A stretch of DNA of 64,000 nucleotides from Poindextera sp035295705 (GTDB lineage Bacteria > Pseudomonadota > Alphaproteobacteria > Caulobacterales > Caulobacteraceae): the NCBI GenBank assembly GCA_035295705.1, contig DATGIN010000080.1, positions 1-64,000 of the forward strand, read 5' to 3'. Positions 26,758-35,742 of the stretch are shown here, piece by piece (positions within the stretch are counted from its first letter, which is position 1; every line of letters begins with the position of its first letter). The position numbers were made by a program, and so were the translations under genes. The notes under the pieces were generated by a model that saw nothing but the letters and a program-made list of their open reading frames with translations, had not been told where the DNA came from and ran no database searches.

Positions 26758-26776
26758 CGGGGCGGCCGGATCGGCG

Positions 26777-28012
26777 TCAGGTCACCCGCGCCCGCGCCTG
26801 GAACCGCTCTTCTTTCCAGGCGCCGGTTTCGAGCACGTCGGCCAGCGCCTCGACGCCGCGCCAGACGTCTTCGTAGCGGGTGTAGAGCGGCGCGAAGCCG
26901 AAGCGGAGGACGTCGGGCGCGCGGAAGTCGCCGATCACGTCGCGCGCGATAAGCGCCTGGACGATCGCGAACGCGGCGGGGTGGGTGAACGAGACGTGCG
27001 CGCCACGCCCTTCAGGCTGGCGCGGCGTTATGAGCTGGAGGCCATGCCCGGCGCAGCGGCCTTCGACCTGATCGACGTAGAGCCCGGTCAGTCTTGCGGT
27101 TTTGGCTTCCAGCGCGGCCATGTCGACGCCCGCGAACTGATCGACGCCGCACTCGAGCGCGAGCATCGAGAGAACCGGCGGCGTTCCGCAGAGGAACCGG
27201 TCCATGCCCGTGGCCGGCCGGTAGACGTCCCCGAACTCGAACGGATCGTCGTGGCCCATCCAGCCGCTGAGGGGCGAGGAAAGGCCGCTCTGCAGGTGTT
27301 CTGCGACAAAGAGCCAGGCAGGGGCGCCAGGCCCCCCGTTCAGATACTTGTACCCGCAGCCAACGGCGAGCTCGACGCCCGCGGCGGCGAGGTCCACCTG
27401 CAGGGCGCCGGCGCTGTGGCTCAGGTCCCAGAGCACGAGCGCTCCGGCTTCCCGCGCTTTCGCCGTGATGGCGGCCAGGTCGCGGCGCGCGCTCGTGCGA
27501 TAGTGGACATGGGTCAGGAGCACGACGGCGACCGTCTCGTCGATCGCTTCGGCGACGCCGCGCTCAGCCAGCCGAAGCGAAACGCCGGGGAGCGTCGCGG
27601 CGACGCCCTGTGAGACGTAGAGGTCCGTCGGAAATTCCCCCGGCTCGCTCAGGATGACCCTGCGCGGCGCCTGACGCTTCAGAGCCGCGACAAGCAGCTT
27701 GAAGATATTCACCGAGGTGGAATCCGCGACGATGACCTCGTTCGGCTGCGCGCCGATCAGGCGGGCGATCTTGCCGCCGATGCGGGCCGGCGCGCCGATC
27801 CAGTCGCGCCCGTTCCAGCCGCGAACGAGGTCGCCGCCCCACTCCTCGGCGACGGCCGCTTGCATGCGGGCGAGCGCGGCCGTCGGCGCGGCGCCGAGCG
27901 AATTGCCGTCGAGGTAGGTCAGGCCCTGCGGCCGCACGAAGCGGCGACCGGCGTCGCACATCGGGTCCGCCGCATCGAGCGCGCGCACGTCGAAGAGGTC
28001 GAGCGTATCCAA
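26777..28012 (-). CDS. kynU: Kynureninase
   Basis: The 411-residue PLP enzyme matches kynureninase: FDVRALDAADPMCDAGRRF and LTYLDGNSLGA at the N-terminus, ADSTSVNIFKLL, the cofactor Asp/His segment LWDLSHSAGA, the Schiff-base Lys222 in GYKYLNGGPGAPA, and GHDDPFEF. It cleaves kynurenine to anthranilate and alanine in tryptophan catabolism. No other kynurenine-pathway gene (kynA, kynB) is in the window. It diverges from the nitrile hydratase genes with only 62 bases between starts, so the two may share regulation. Confidence 0.93.
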   Translation of the reverse strand: MDTLDLFDVRALDAADPMCDAGRRFVRPQGLTYLDGNSLGAAPTAALARMQAAVAEEWGGDLVRGWNGRDWIGAPARIGGKIARLIGAQPNEVIVADSTSVNIFKLLVAALKRQAPRRVILSEPGEFPTDLYVSQGVAATLPGVSLRLAERGVAEAIDETVAVVLLTHVHYRTSARRDLAAITAKAREAGALVLWDLSHSAGALQVDLAAAGVELAVGCGYKYLNGGPGAPAWLFVAEHLQSGLSSPLSGWMGHDDPFEFGDVYRPATGMDRFLCGTPPVLSMLALECGVDQFAGVDMAALEAKTARLTGLYVDQVEGRCAGHGLQLITPRQPEGRGAHVSFTHPAAFAIVQALIARDVIGDFRAPDVLRFGFAPLYTRYEDVWRGVEALADVLETGAWKEERFQARARVT

Positions 28013-28074
28013 TGGCTCCTCCCGGAAGGGGGTTCATCTTCCCTTCCCAAGCGCCTTCGGCCAAGCTGCCGGCC

Positions 28075-28710
28075 ATGGCGCACGACCACGACCCTCATGA
28101 TCATCCCAGTCACGGGCGCGCCGGTCACGAGCACGGCCAAGAGCCGCCCGCGGACATCGCGCTCCGGGTGAAGGCGCTCGAGTCGCTTCTGGTCGAGAAG
28201 GGGCTGGTCGATCCGGCGGCGATGGATGCGCTGGTCGACCACTTCGAGCACAAGGTCGGTCCCCGGAACGGGGCCCGGGTCGTCGCCCGCGCCTGGGTCG
28301 ATCCCGCTTTCCGCGGGCGTCTTATGAACGACGCCTCGGCGGCGATCGCCGAGCTGGGCTACGCCGGCGCGCAGGGCGAACACATGGTCGCGCTGGAGAA
28401 CACGCCGAAGGTGCACAACCTCGTCGTCTGCACCCTCTGCTCCTGCTACCCCTGGCCGGTGCTGGGCTTGCCGCCGGTTTGGTACAAATCGAACGCCTAC
28501 CGCTCGCGCGCAGTGATCGATCCGCGCGGCGTCCTGAAGGCGTTCGGGACCGAGCTGCCCGAGGACGTCGAGATCCGTGTCTGGGACTCGACCGCCGAGA
28601 TCCGCTACCTCGTCATCCCGGAGCGTCCGGCGGGCGCCGAAGGGCTGGACGAGAATGCGCTGGCGGCGCTCGTCACCCGCGACGGCATGATCGGAGCGGC
28701 GCGGCTTTGA
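28075..28710 (+). CDS. nthA: Nitrile hydratase alpha subunit, cobalt type
   Basis: The 211-residue protein contains the metal-binding claw Cys119-Thr-Leu-Cys122-Ser-Cys124 within VCTLCSCYPWPVLG. Thr at the second position is the cobalt-type signature (iron type has Ser). Further family segments are RARAWVDPAFR-like VARAWVDPAFRGRLM and WDSTAEIRYLVIPERPAG. It hydrates nitriles to amides together with the beta subunit. The N-terminus up to residue 25 is rich in histidine and aspartate. The start is ATG 28075. The beta gene begins inside its stop codon. Confidence 0.93.
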   Translation: MAHDHDPHDHPSHGRAGHEHGQEPPADIALRVKALESLLVEKGLVDPAAMDALVDHFEHKVGPRNGARVVARAWVDPAFRGRLMNDASAAIAELGYAGAQGEHMVALENTPKVHNLVVCTLCSCYPWPVLGLPPVWYKSNAYRSRAVIDPRGVLKAFGTELPEDVEIRVWDSTAEIRYLVIPERPAGAEGLDENALAALVTRDGMIGAARL

Positions 28711-29333
28711 ACGGTGTCCACGACATGGGCGGAATGGACGGCCTGGGCCCGCTCGCGCCCGAGGCCGACGAGCCTGTGTTCCACGCGGAATGGGAGCGTC
28801 GCGCCTTCGCCATGGCGATGACCTCGCCGACGCGCGGCGGCCGCCGCACCATGGAGCGCATCCCGGGGCCCGAGTACCTGCGCATGAGCTACTATGAGCG
28901 CTGGCTGACCGGCCTCTGCATGGCGTTGATCGAGCAGAACGTGGTCACCGCCGAAGAGCTCGCCAGCGGCCGGGCCGATCCCTCGCAGCCGAAGGCGACA
29001 AACGCCGTCGGCCCTGAGCAGATCCGCCGCACCCTCACCACCTCGGGCAGCTATATGCGCGAGGCGGTCGCGCCTCCGGCGTTCGAGGCCGGCGACCGCG
29101 TACGGGCGCGAAACCTGAACCCGCTCGGCCATACGCGGCTACCCCGCTATGTGCGCGGCCGCGAAGGCCGGATCGAGCGCCATCATGGGACACAGATCTA
29201 TCCCGACGTCGCCGGCGAGGCGCACCCGCTGTACACGGTGCGCTTCAGCGCCCGCGAGCTCTGGGGGCCGGACGCCTCGGAACGAGACAGCGTCAGCCTC
29301 GACCTCTGGGAGCCCTACCTTGAGCGCGCCTGA
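28707..29333 (+). CDS. nthB: Nitrile hydratase beta subunit
   Basis: A 208-residue protein with the beta-subunit opening NGVHDMGGMDG, the long helical arm region, and the C-terminal SH3-like barrel (GDRVRARNLNPLGHTRLPRYVRG, YTVRFSARELWG, SVSLDLWEPYLE). Initiation is at a TTG (28707) that overlaps the alpha stop codon (TTGA), which fits the known N-terminus of the family and tight translational coupling of the two subunits. Confidence 0.92.
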   Translation: MNGVHDMGGMDGLGPLAPEADEPVFHAEWERRAFAMAMTSPTRGGRRTMERIPGPEYLRMSYYERWLTGLCMALIEQNVVTAEELASGRADPSQPKATNAVGPEQIRRTLTTSGSYMREAVAPPAFEAGDRVRARNLNPLGHTRLPRYVRGREGRIERHHGTQIYPDVAGEAHPLYTVRFSARELWGPDASERDSVSLDLWEPYLERA

Positions 29334-29649
29334 GGACTTGCCCGGCCTGCCGCGGGACGCCGACGGGCCGGTGTTCTCCGAGCCCTGGCAGGCGCAGGCA
29401 TTCGCGCTCGCCGTCGAGCTCAGCGGGCGCGGCGCCTTCAGCTGGAGCGAATGGGCCGAGGCGCTCGGACGCGAGCTCGCGACCGATCCAGACGACGACG
29501 GCTCGCGTTACTACGACCACTGGGTCGCCGCGCTGGAGCGCCTCAGCGTGCGCCGCAACCTCTCGACGCCCGATGAGATGGCCGCGCGCAAAGCCGCTTG
29601 GGCCGAAGCCTACCGCCGCACCCCCCACGGCAAGCCGATCGAACTGTGA
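29320..29649 (+). CDS. Nitrile hydratase accessory (activator) protein
   Basis: The 109-residue protein resembles the N-terminal part of the beta subunit (LPRDADGPVFSEPWQAQAFALAV ... FSWSEWAEALG ... YYDHWVAALERL), as expected for the small P14K/NhlE-type chaperone that swaps the cobalt-loaded alpha subunit into the enzyme. It starts at a TTG (29320) inside the end of nthB, overlapping by 14 bases. No separate cobalt transporter (NhlF) or amidase is nearby. Confidence 0.85.
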   Translation: MSAPEDLPGLPRDADGPVFSEPWQAQAFALAVELSGRGAFSWSEWAEALGRELATDPDDDGSRYYDHWVAALERLSVRRNLSTPDEMAARKAAWAEAYRRTPHGKPIEL

Positions 29650-29681
29650 CGCGCCGGCGCTGCGCAGCCGGATCTGCTGAG

Positions 29682-30665
29682 CTACTGCTCGCCTCTGGGC
29701 ATGCTCGCGCGGACGGCGGGGTCGAAACCGCTTGCGGCCCACTCGCCCTGGGCGGTGTTCCAGTGGGAGAAGAAGAGGCGGACCTTGGGGTCCGGGCTGA
29801 GCGCCAGGCGCTCGGGGAAGAGGTTCCAGTCGGTCAGCACCGGACTCGGCGCGCGGACGTAGCGGTTCGATTCCGGCAGCGTGGACCGCAGCCAGCCGCC
29901 GCGGGCATAGTACTGATGCCAGGTCCGCCGCATCTGCTCGCCGTCGCCATCCAGGCGGGTGTGGAAGGTCGCCGTATCGTAGAGCACGCAGGTCCCGGCC
30001 GGCCCGTATAGCGGGACCTCGCGGTAGGCGTCGGCAAGCCCGTCGAAAGCCTCCTTGAGGCTGGCGTAGCGGTTGCTGTCCGGCACTACGCAGAACGCCG
30101 GCGCGCCGGGGATCACGTCGCTGAGGTAATGGATCGCGCAGATCCAGTCGCACGGATTGTACGGGTCGCGCCGCAGGCGATCGTCGCGGACGGCGTCGTG
30201 GTGGAAGTTCATCGCCCGCTCGCCGGCGCCCTCCGGGGTTTCGCGGAAGTTGAACTCGGAGAAGCGGACGTGCTCCTCGCCGCCGAGGAGGCGCGCCACC
30301 ACCGGATAGGAGCGCGGGTGTCGCGTGTAGGGGTCGAGCTCGGGGTAATCGAGCAGCGGCTGCGAGAATATCAGCCCTTGGTTGGTGTGATGGGGCTTGC
30401 GCCGCTCGCCTAGCCCCCATGCGTCCGGCCGCTCGCGCTGGCTGCGGTCGCAGAACGCGTTCAGGTGTGCGAGCTCCGCCGCGCTCAGGCAGGCGGACAG
30501 CATCGCGTAGCCGTGCGCCTCGAAGAAGGCGCAAGCCTGGTCGATGTCCCGCTCGGGGTCGAACGCCTGCACGGGCTCGCGGCTGACCCGTCCGAATCCC
30601 TGCGTCGCCACTGCCGCGTCGCCGCTCACGTTCGGCTGCCGCTGAAACTGAAGCTTTGTCGTCAT
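29682..30665 (-). CDS. Phytanoyl-CoA dioxygenase (PhyH) family protein
   Basis: A 327-residue Fe(II)/2-oxoglutarate-type oxygenase. The jelly-roll iron ligands are visible as His155-x-Asp157 in NFHHDAV and a distal His in ATFHTRLDG. FFEAHGYAMLSACLS near the N-terminus is the usual PhyH opening. It should hydroxylate an organic substrate in the cytoplasm. The start is ATG 30665; a TTG nine bases upstream is an alternative. It is convergent with the nitrile hydratase genes and 89 bases downstream of the S9 peptidase gene. Confidence 0.85.
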   Translation of the reverse strand: MTTKLQFQRQPNVSGDAAVATQGFGRVSREPVQAFDPERDIDQACAFFEAHGYAMLSACLSAAELAHLNAFCDRSQRERPDAWGLGERRKPHHTNQGLIFSQPLLDYPELDPYTRHPRSYPVVARLLGGEEHVRFSEFNFRETPEGAGERAMNFHHDAVRDDRLRRDPYNPCDWICAIHYLSDVIPGAPAFCVVPDSNRYASLKEAFDGLADAYREVPLYGPAGTCVLYDTATFHTRLDGDGEQMRRTWHQYYARGGWLRSTLPESNRYVRAPSPVLTDWNLFPERLALSPDPKVRLFFSHWNTAQGEWAASGFDPAVRASMPRGEQ

Positions 30666-30754
30666 GCCGTTCAAGACTCGCCCGCCCCGAGAGGTTGCCT
30701 AGCACGGGCGCGCGTCGCGTTCACGACAGCGAAGCTCGGCGTGCAAGCGGGCCG

Positions 30755-32830
30755 TCAGTGGCTCGTGGGCGCCAGCGCGCCGGTCAGCTGCACCTGGCCG
30801 CTGACCGTGCTTGGATCGACAGTCAGCAGCTTGATCTGCGCCTCGACGTCGGCCGGCACGTCATGCTGGTAGCGCCCGCCCAGGTACCTGGCGAAGAACT
30901 TCTCCATCTCGGCCACGAGCGCGAGGTTGTTGATCGGCCGCGCGAAGCCGTGGCCCTCGTCGGGCGCGACCAGGTATTCGACCGGCCGGCCGTTGTCGCG
31001 CACGGCGGCGACGATTTGGGCGCTTTCGCGAACGTTGACGCGTGGGTCGTTCTTTCCCTGCACGACAAGGAGCGGCGTGACGATCGCCTTCGCTTGCGTC
31101 AGCGGCGACTCCGCGATCAACAGCGCCTTGCCGTCCGGCGTCGTGGGGTCAGCCATGCGGGTGTACATCTGCTTGCGGCCGGCTTCCCAGTAGGGCGGGA
31201 TGGCGTCCAGGAGCGTGATCAGGTTGCTGGGCGCGACGTAGGCCACAGCCGCGGCGTAGAGGTGCGGCGTGAAGGCGACGCCGGCCAGCGTGGCGTATCC
31301 GCCGTAAGAGCCGCCGAAGATGCCGACGCGCTTCGGATCGACGATGCCCTTCGCCACCAACGCCTGGACGCCCCAGGTGAGGTCGTCCTGCATCTTGCGG
31401 CCCCACTGCCCATTGCCGGCGTTCAGGAACGCTTTGCCGTAGCCGGTCGACCCGCGGAAGTTCGGCTGCAACACGGCGTAGCCGCGGTTGGCGAGGAATT
31501 GGGCGAAGGTGTCGAACCCATCGTCGTCGCGCGCCCAGGGTCCGCCGTGCGGCAACACCACGAGCGGCAAGCCGTGCGGGGGCAGCCCCTTCGGCAGCGT
31601 GAGGTAGCCGGGAATCTCCAGCCCGTCCGACGAGGTGAAGCTGAAGGGCTGGCGCGAGCTCATCGCCTGGCGGGGCAACTCCTCGCGAACGCGGTACTGG
31701 AAGTCCAGCGTCCCGGCCTGACGGTTCCACAGATAGACCGCGCCCGGCTCGATGTCGCTGCGGGCGACGACGATCCAGACGTTCTCATCGGCGCTGTGGT
31801 CGCCGAACTCGACGTCCATGCCCGGCAGCTTCGATCTCAGCCATGCGTACTGCCGCTCAAGGGTCTTGTCGCGGAAGTAGCGCCGCATGTGCGCATCGTC
31901 GTAGCGAGTGAAGAGAATGCGGTAGTCGATCTCCGAGGTTTCGATACCGTCGAGGTCGACGCGGTTCTCCGGATCGCTCTCGACCTTGGCGACATCGCCG
32001 GTCTTGAGATCCAGGCTGTCCAGCTCCGTCAGGTTTAGGCTGCCCTTGTTGGTGACCAGCCAGACGTGGCTGTTGGCCGCGTCGAAGCCGGCGACGCCGC
32101 AGCCCTCGAGCACCGAGCAGCTGTAGATCGGCGTAAAGCCGGTCGGGTCCACGCGCAGGATTTCCGTGTCGCCCGCCGCCGTGGTGCGCTGGGCCAACCG
32201 GAGCTCGCCGGCGTTGTCGAAGTCCCAGCGCTCGACCCCGCCGGGATTCTGCCGCAGCAGGGTCTTCTCACCGGTCGAGATGTGCAGCTCGTAGAGGTCG
32301 TGCCAGCGCGGGTCGCGGTCGTTCAGGCCGACGTAGAGGATGTCCGGCTTGGTCTTCGGCGCGGCAAAGATTTCGACGCGCACCTTCTTAAGGTCGGTCA
32401 GCGCCCGGGTCGGGGGCAAGCCGGTCTTCGGGTCCGGCGCCTGCCCCGGCTCGATGGCGTAGATGTTGAAGTTCTCGTCGCCGCCGTGGTCCTGCGAGTA
32501 GAGCACGTACTTGGAGTCTCTGGACCAGAAGTAGATGCGGATCGGGCGCTGCGTGTCGGCGCTGATCGGTCGCGCGGCGCTGAACGGCTCGTCCACCCGC
32601 TTGATCCAGATGTTGCGCACGCCGTTGTACGGCTTGAGGAACGTGAGCCACTTCCCGTCCGGCGAGATTTGGGCCCCGCTGATCTGCACCTCGCCGAAGA
32701 ACGCAGTTCGGTCCACGAGCGGCGGCTGGTCGGCCGTCGCAACGGCGGCGAACGCCGCGGCGAACACCACGGCGGCGAGGAAAGGCAGGAATCTCAAGGC
32801 AGGATGCTCCGGAACGAGGCGGGCGACCAT
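30755..32830 (-). CDS. S9 family prolyl-oligopeptidase-type peptidase, exported
   Basis: The 691-residue protein begins with a hydrophobic signal (FLPFLAAVVFAAAFAAVATA). A beta-propeller domain then starts at about residue 45 (FFGEVQISGAQISPDGKWL, WSRDSKYVLYSQDHGGDENF) and a C-terminal alpha/beta hydrolase domain follows. The nucleophile is Ser508 in GIFGGSYGGYATL, the acid is in VQGKNDPRV and the base in PDEGHGF. It belongs with dipeptidyl/acylaminoacyl peptidases and probably trims peptides in the periplasm. Confidence 0.9.
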   Translation of the reverse strand: MVARLVPEHPALRFLPFLAAVVFAAAFAAVATADQPPLVDRTAFFGEVQISGAQISPDGKWLTFLKPYNGVRNIWIKRVDEPFSAARPISADTQRPIRIYFWSRDSKYVLYSQDHGGDENFNIYAIEPGQAPDPKTGLPPTRALTDLKKVRVEIFAAPKTKPDILYVGLNDRDPRWHDLYELHISTGEKTLLRQNPGGVERWDFDNAGELRLAQRTTAAGDTEILRVDPTGFTPIYSCSVLEGCGVAGFDAANSHVWLVTNKGSLNLTELDSLDLKTGDVAKVESDPENRVDLDGIETSEIDYRILFTRYDDAHMRRYFRDKTLERQYAWLRSKLPGMDVEFGDHSADENVWIVVARSDIEPGAVYLWNRQAGTLDFQYRVREELPRQAMSSRQPFSFTSSDGLEIPGYLTLPKGLPPHGLPLVVLPHGGPWARDDDGFDTFAQFLANRGYAVLQPNFRGSTGYGKAFLNAGNGQWGRKMQDDLTWGVQALVAKGIVDPKRVGIFGGSYGGYATLAGVAFTPHLYAAAVAYVAPSNLITLLDAIPPYWEAGRKQMYTRMADPTTPDGKALLIAESPLTQAKAIVTPLLVVQGKNDPRVNVRESAQIVAAVRDNGRPVEYLVAPDEGHGFARPINNLALVAEMEKFFARYLGGRYQHDVPADVEAQIKLLTVDPSTVSGQVQLTGALAPTSH

Positions 32831-32881
32831 AGAGGGGGTCGCTCAGCTGCTCGCCTTACAATTGCGTAATGACGGCCTGCG

Positions 32882-33172
32882 TCAACTCCGCGGCGCGTGC
32901 TCGTAGTCCTCGCGCTGGCCGCGGCCGGCGATCAAGCCCGGCGGCAAGGGCGTGCGGGTCGCGTTCATCTTCGCGTGCTCGGCCAGCGCCGCCTCGTCCT
33001 CCCAAAGCTCGAGCAGGGTCAGGCGGTCAGGATCGACGACGCTCTGGAACACCTCGAACTGCAGGCAGCCGGGTTCCTTCACCACCTCTTCGCAGCGTCC
33101 GCGGAACGCCTGTGCAAGTTCCCCGCCCTTGCCGGGCGAGGCGGTGAAGCTGATGACCAAGCGAAGCGCCAT
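32882..33172 (-). CDS. Antibiotic biosynthesis monooxygenase (ABM) domain protein
   Basis: A 96-residue dimeric alpha/beta-barrel protein: LVISFTASPGKGGELAQAFRG, EPGCLQFEVFQS and LLELWEDEAALAEHAKM are the usual ABM strands and helices. Such proteins act as cofactor-independent oxygenases or small-molecule isomerases, or have quality-control roles. It lies between the S9 peptidase and crotonase genes on the same strand, with gaps of about 50 and 75 bases. Confidence 0.85.
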   Translation of the reverse strand: MALRLVISFTASPGKGGELAQAFRGRCEEVVKEPGCLQFEVFQSVVDPDRLTLLELWEDEAALAEHAKMNATRTPLPPGLIAGRGQREDYEHAPRS

Positions 33173-33247
33173 CGTCGATGCTCTTTCGTCGTATGCCTGA
33201 TCCCTAGTGGCTCGCGGCCACCGGCGCCAGCGGTTCCCATCGCGTTC

Positions 33248-34030
33248 CTAGCGCCCCTGGAACTGCGCGGGCCGCTTTTGCAGGAAAGCGGCGACGCCTT
33301 CGCGGAAATCCTCTGTGCGGCCGGCGACGTTCTGGCCCTCGGCCTCGCGGTCGAGCTGGCTCGCCCAGTCGCTGTCGAGCGCCGCCCAGATGGTCTGGCG
33401 CGTCAGGCCCAGTGAAGCCGGCCCGTTGGCGAGCTCGTCCGCCAACGACATCGCCGTCGACATCAGCTCCGCGTCCGGGACGACACGGTTGATCAGGCCC
33501 CACTCGAGCGCCTTGGTGGCCGGCACGCGCTCGCCCAACAGCGCCATCTCCATCGCCCGCGCACGGCCGATCAGGCGCGGAAGGATGTAGGTCGATCCGC
33601 CGTCGGGGATGAGACCGATGCGGCGGAAGGCCTGCAGAAAGTAGGCGCTCTCGCCGGCGACGATGATGTCCCCGAGGAGCGCGATCGAGCAACCGACGCC
33701 CGCCGCCGCCCCGTTCACCGCCGTCACGATCGGGATCGGGGAGTTGCGCACCGCGGTGACCATCGGGTTGTAGGTGCTCTTGAGCGCATCGCCGGCTTCG
33801 GCGCGCTGGCCGCCGCCGCTCGGCTGCAGATTGGCGCCGGAACAGAAGCCCCTGCCCTCCCCGGTGATCACGACAGCGCGGACGCCCGAGTCCGGCCTGG
33901 CGGCCTCCGCCAGCGCCTGGCCGAGTTCAGCGGCCATATCGACGCCGGCGGCGTTCATCGTCGCCGGGTCGGAGAGCGTGATGACGAGCACCTTGCCCTC
34001 GGTCGCAAGCTTCAGCTTGGTGTAGGCCAT
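33248..34030 (-). CDS. PaaG-like enoyl-CoA hydratase/isomerase
   Basis: A full-length crotonase (260 residues): SDPATMNAAGVDM, oxyanion-hole GRGFCSGANLQ, NGAAAGVGCSIAL and FRRIGLIPDGGSTYILPRLIG. The FxxIGLxPDGG segment and WGLINRVV resemble PaaG (epoxyphenylacetyl-CoA isomerase) more than classical hydratases. The full paa operon is not present, so a role in phenylacetate breakdown is not implied. Two SDR genes lie upstream on the same strand. Confidence 0.88.
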   Translation of the reverse strand: MAYTKLKLATEGKVLVITLSDPATMNAAGVDMAAELGQALAEAARPDSGVRAVVITGEGRGFCSGANLQPSGGGQRAEAGDALKSTYNPMVTAVRNSPIPIVTAVNGAAAGVGCSIALLGDIIVAGESAYFLQAFRRIGLIPDGGSTYILPRLIGRARAMEMALLGERVPATKALEWGLINRVVPDAELMSTAMSLADELANGPASLGLTRQTIWAALDSDWASQLDREAEGQNVAGRTEDFREGVAAFLQKRPAQFQGR

Positions 34031-34101
34031 CGCGTGCGCTCCCCTTCTTCCGCCTTGTCGCCAGCTAGCGCGCGGCTTCCGCTAAGTCCGTCAAGCCGAC
34101 C

Positions 34102-34863
34102 TCATCCGCCGCCGTTGACGTTCACCTTCTGCCCATTGGCATAGGGGTTCGCCGCGGAGACCAGGAAGGTCACGACCGCAGCCACATCCTCAGGCACCGA
34201 GACGCGGCCGAACGGCGAGCGGGCGTCCAGTTGGTGGATGTCCTCGATGCCGGTGGTCGCGCGAGTGAGCCGCCGGCCCATCTCGGTCACGGTCAGCGTC
34301 GGCGCGACGATGTTGGTGCGGATGCCGTGCTCGCGCTCCTCCTTGGCCAGCGTCAGCGCCAGCGCCTCCATCGCCGCCTTGCCCATGTTGTACGGCGCGC
34401 CGCGGGCGCCCATGCCGAGCGTGGCGGTGGACGAGATCATGATGATGTCGGCGCGACCCTGCTTCCTGAAGTGCGGCACAAGTAGCTTGGACAGGTAGTG
34501 CGGCCCGAACGCGTGCACGCGCACCACCCGCTCCATCTCCGCCGGGTCTGTGTCGGCGACGCTCTGCCCGCGGCTCGCGATGCCGGCGTTGTTCACTAGG
34601 ATCGAGAGGTGCGGGAAGTCCTCGACGACCGCCGCGGCCAGGGCGACGTCCTCGTCCCAGTTCTCGACCGAGGCGCCGTATGCCTTGGCCTTGCGGCCCA
34701 TCGCCTCGATTTCCTTCACCGTCGCGGCTGCAGCATCCGCGTCGCGGCGGTAGTTGACCGCGACGTCCGCGCCCGCCCCAGCCAGTGCGAGCGCGATCGC
34801 GTGTCCGATGCCGCGACTGCCGCCGGTGACCAGCGCCGCCCGTCCCTCGAGGCTGAGCTCCAT
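34102..34863 (-). CDS. SDR family oxidoreductase
   Basis: The 253-residue protein has the cofactor motif TGGSRGIG, NNAG (VNNAGIAS), the catalytic serine strand (MISSTATLG), and YNMGK in the YxxxK position, with a C-terminal NPYANGQKVNVNGG. It is a classical SDR, NADP preference being suggested by NYRRD after strand 2. It starts 17 bases after the next SDR gene upstream and precedes the PaaG-like crotonase, so the three are likely co-transcribed. Confidence 0.88.
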   Translation of the reverse strand: MELSLEGRAALVTGGSRGIGHAIALALAGAGADVAVNYRRDADAAAATVKEIEAMGRKAKAYGASVENWDEDVALAAAVVEDFPHLSILVNNAGIASRGQSVADTDPAEMERVVRVHAFGPHYLSKLLVPHFRKQGRADIIMISSTATLGMGARGAPYNMGKAAMEALALTLAKEEREHGIRTNIVAPTLTVTEMGRRLTRATTGIEDIHQLDARSPFGRVSVPEDVAAVVTFLVSAANPYANGQKVNVNGGG

Positions 34864-34880
34864 CCCCTGTCCTTCTTGCT

Positions 34881-35660
34881 TCAGTAGACCGTGTAGCCGC
34901 CGTCGATCACGAAGATGTCGCCGGTGTGATAGCGCGAGGCGTCCGACGCCAGGTAGACCGCGATGCCGGAGAAATCCTCCGGGTCGCCCCAGCGGCGCAT
35001 CGGCACGCGGCCGATCACCCGTTCGTTGAATTTGTCCCAGCTTTGCATCGGCGCCGTCATGTCGGAGCGTATCCACCCAGGCAGGATGGCGTTTGCGCGC
35101 ACGCCATAGCGCGCATGCTCGACCGCAAGGCCGCGGATCATCGCGATGACGGCGCCTTTCGTGGAAGCGTAGGCCTCGTTGCGCGGCGCGCCGTGCACCG
35201 CCGACACCGAAGACGTAACGACCAGCGAGCCTCCGGCATCCCCCCCGTTCGCCCGTTCGACCATGTGCTTCAGGCCTTCGCGGAAGGTCCAGAACACGCC
35301 ATCGAGGTTGACGGCTACGACCCGACGCCAGGTCTCGGTCGTGAAGTCGGTAAAGGCGGCGCCGCCGCCGACGCCGGCATTTGCGGCCAAAAAGTCGATG
35401 CGGCCCATGGCGGCCACCGCCTCGGCCATGCCGGCGACAACGGCCTGCTCGTCGCTGACGTCGATGCGCTGCGCCAGCACCTTGACGCCACGCTCGAGAA
35501 GCTTGGCGGAAGCGTCGCGGTTCTTCTGTTCGTTGGTGCCCCAGATGACCAGGGCTGCGCCGGCATCTGCAAGACCCTCGGCCATGCCGAGCCCGATCCC
35601 GCTGTTGCCGCCGGTGATGAGCGCGACCTTGCCGCTCAGGTCGAATGGCTTGAACGTCAT
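34881..35660 (-). CDS. SDR family oxidoreductase
   Basis: A 259-residue classical SDR: TGGNSGIG, LAANAGVGG (NNAG variant), VVTSSVSAVHG, and YASTK for the YxxxK pair, ending GDIFVIDGGYTVY. The start at ATG 35660 gives the usual MTFKPFDLSGKVALITG opening. It is the first of a minus-strand set with a second SDR and a PaaG-like crotonase, a typical module for oxidising and reshaping acyl-CoA or alicyclic intermediates. Confidence 0.88.
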   Translation of the reverse strand: MTFKPFDLSGKVALITGGNSGIGLGMAEGLADAGAALVIWGTNEQKNRDASAKLLERGVKVLAQRIDVSDEQAVVAGMAEAVAAMGRIDFLAANAGVGGGAAFTDFTTETWRRVVAVNLDGVFWTFREGLKHMVERANGGDAGGSLVVTSSVSAVHGAPRNEAYASTKGAVIAMIRGLAVEHARYGVRANAILPGWIRSDMTAPMQSWDKFNERVIGRVPMRRWGDPEDFSGIAVYLASDASRYHTGDIFVIDGGYTVY

Positions 35661-35742
35661 GGACGTCGTCTCCGCGCAGACACTTCCGCCTTCGCCGATT
35701 GGCATCGGCGGCCGGCGGCGTCAACGCGGCGGGCAGTGACGC

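Noticed and set aside
26758..26776. Bidirectional terminator between the convergent beta-lactamase-family gene and kynU
   Set aside because: The 19-base gap holds no stem of useful length and no T-run.
30656..32038. A 460-codon plus-strand open frame across the S9 peptidase gene
   Set aside because: It is antisense to a peptidase with signal peptide and full catalytic triad, and its translation is low-complexity Arg/Val/Asp-rich sequence.
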